6,036 nt of DNA, taken from contig JAEWPH010000165.1 of NCBI GenBank assembly GCA_023460715.1, forward strand, positions 1-6,036, written 5' to 3'. Numbering within the stretch: the first letter of the stretch is position 1; the number at the start of each line of letters is the position of its first letter. A program made the translations under genes and the position numbers. The DNA is from Pseudomonadota bacterium. Lineage in GTDB: Bacteria; Pseudomonadota; Gammaproteobacteria; Burkholderiales; Burkholderiaceae_C. Under the pieces are notes generated by a model. That model did no database searches, was not told the origin of the DNA, and saw only the letters and a list, made by a program, of their open reading frames with translations. Positions 5,943-6,036 of this stretch are shown one piece after another.

Positions 5943-6036
5943 TCAGAAGCTTTCCCAGTCGTCGCTGGCGGCGGGTGCCGCCGCGCGGGGCGCGGGCTGC
6001 GGCAGGGCCGCGGGCCGGTCTGGTATACCCATCTGA
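5943..6036 (-). CDS. Methyl-accepting chemotaxis protein, C-terminal end (partial)
   Basis: Reading the minus strand from the right edge gives a 30-residue open tail that is rich in Ala and Pro and ends in SDDWESF and a TGA stop (5943-5945). A flexible Ala/Pro linker ending in an acidic-W-E-(S/T)-F pentapeptide is the hallmark of chemoreceptor C-termini, where it recruits the methyltransferase CheR; E. coli Tar and Tsr end in NWETF. The signalling hairpin, membrane segments and sensor domain lie beyond the window, so the ligand is unknown. The gene converges with the Bug gene, with 15 bp between the stops. Another protein could share such an ending, but the combination makes a chemoreceptor the best reading. 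Confidence 0.72.
   Translation of the reverse strand, partial: QMGIPDRPAALPQPAPRAAAPAASDDWESF

Noticed and set aside
5926..5944. GAACC/GGTTC hairpin between the convergent Bug and chemoreceptor genes as a bidirectional terminator
   Set aside because: Only five pairs with a nine-base loop, overlapping both stop codons, and no T-tract on either strand.

Overview
The window looks like chromosomal DNA from a GC-rich betaproteobacterium, most likely of the Comamonadaceae (Acidovorax/Delftia/Variovorax-like). This rests on the very high G+C and strong G/C bias at third codon positions, on a Bug/TctC-type periplasmic binding protein (a family greatly expanded in Burkholderiales), on a chemoreceptor C-terminus ending in DDWESF, and on an AT-rich palindromic intergenic element of a kind I recall from Comamonadaceae genomes. 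The assignment is from memory and gene content, not from a search.

Layout, left to right. (1) 124-1551 (+) is a PepSY-type multi-pass membrane protein, probably iron/redox related. (2) 1626-2453 (+) is a creatininase-family amidohydrolase with an intact metal-binding signature and apparently no Shine-Dalgarno sequence. (3) 2476-3450 (-) is a LysR-family regulator, convergent with the creatininase gene. (4) 3581-4669 (+) is an isocitrate/isopropylmalate-dehydrogenase-superfamily enzyme of the tartrate/D-malate dehydrogenase type, divergent from the regulator across a 130-bp intergenic region with a T-N11-A LysR-type motif. (5) 4670-4925 is a 256-bp gap holding a roughly 95-bp AT-rich imperfect palindrome, then a strong stem-loop that abuts the ribosome binding site of the next gene. 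(6) 4926-5927 (+) is a secreted Bug/TctC solute-binding protein. (7) 5943-6036 (-) is the last 30 codons of a methyl-accepting chemotaxis protein that runs off the right edge.

The most coherent functional unit is regulator / dehydrogenase / solute-binding protein: a plausible small module for sensing, taking up and oxidising a 2-hydroxy-dicarboxylic acid such as tartrate or D-malate. No transporter membrane subunits are present, and the palindromic element separates the dehydrogenase from the binding protein, so co-transcription is uncertain. The PepSY and creatininase genes have no evident link to that module.

I see no mobile element with a transposase, no CRISPR array, no tRNA or rRNA, and no clear novel multi-gene system. 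The observations most worth checking are the palindromic element, the leader stem-loop before the binding protein, and active-site substitutions that set the dehydrogenase apart from the classic D-malate and isopropylmalate enzymes. Bases 1-96 hold nothing I can assign.
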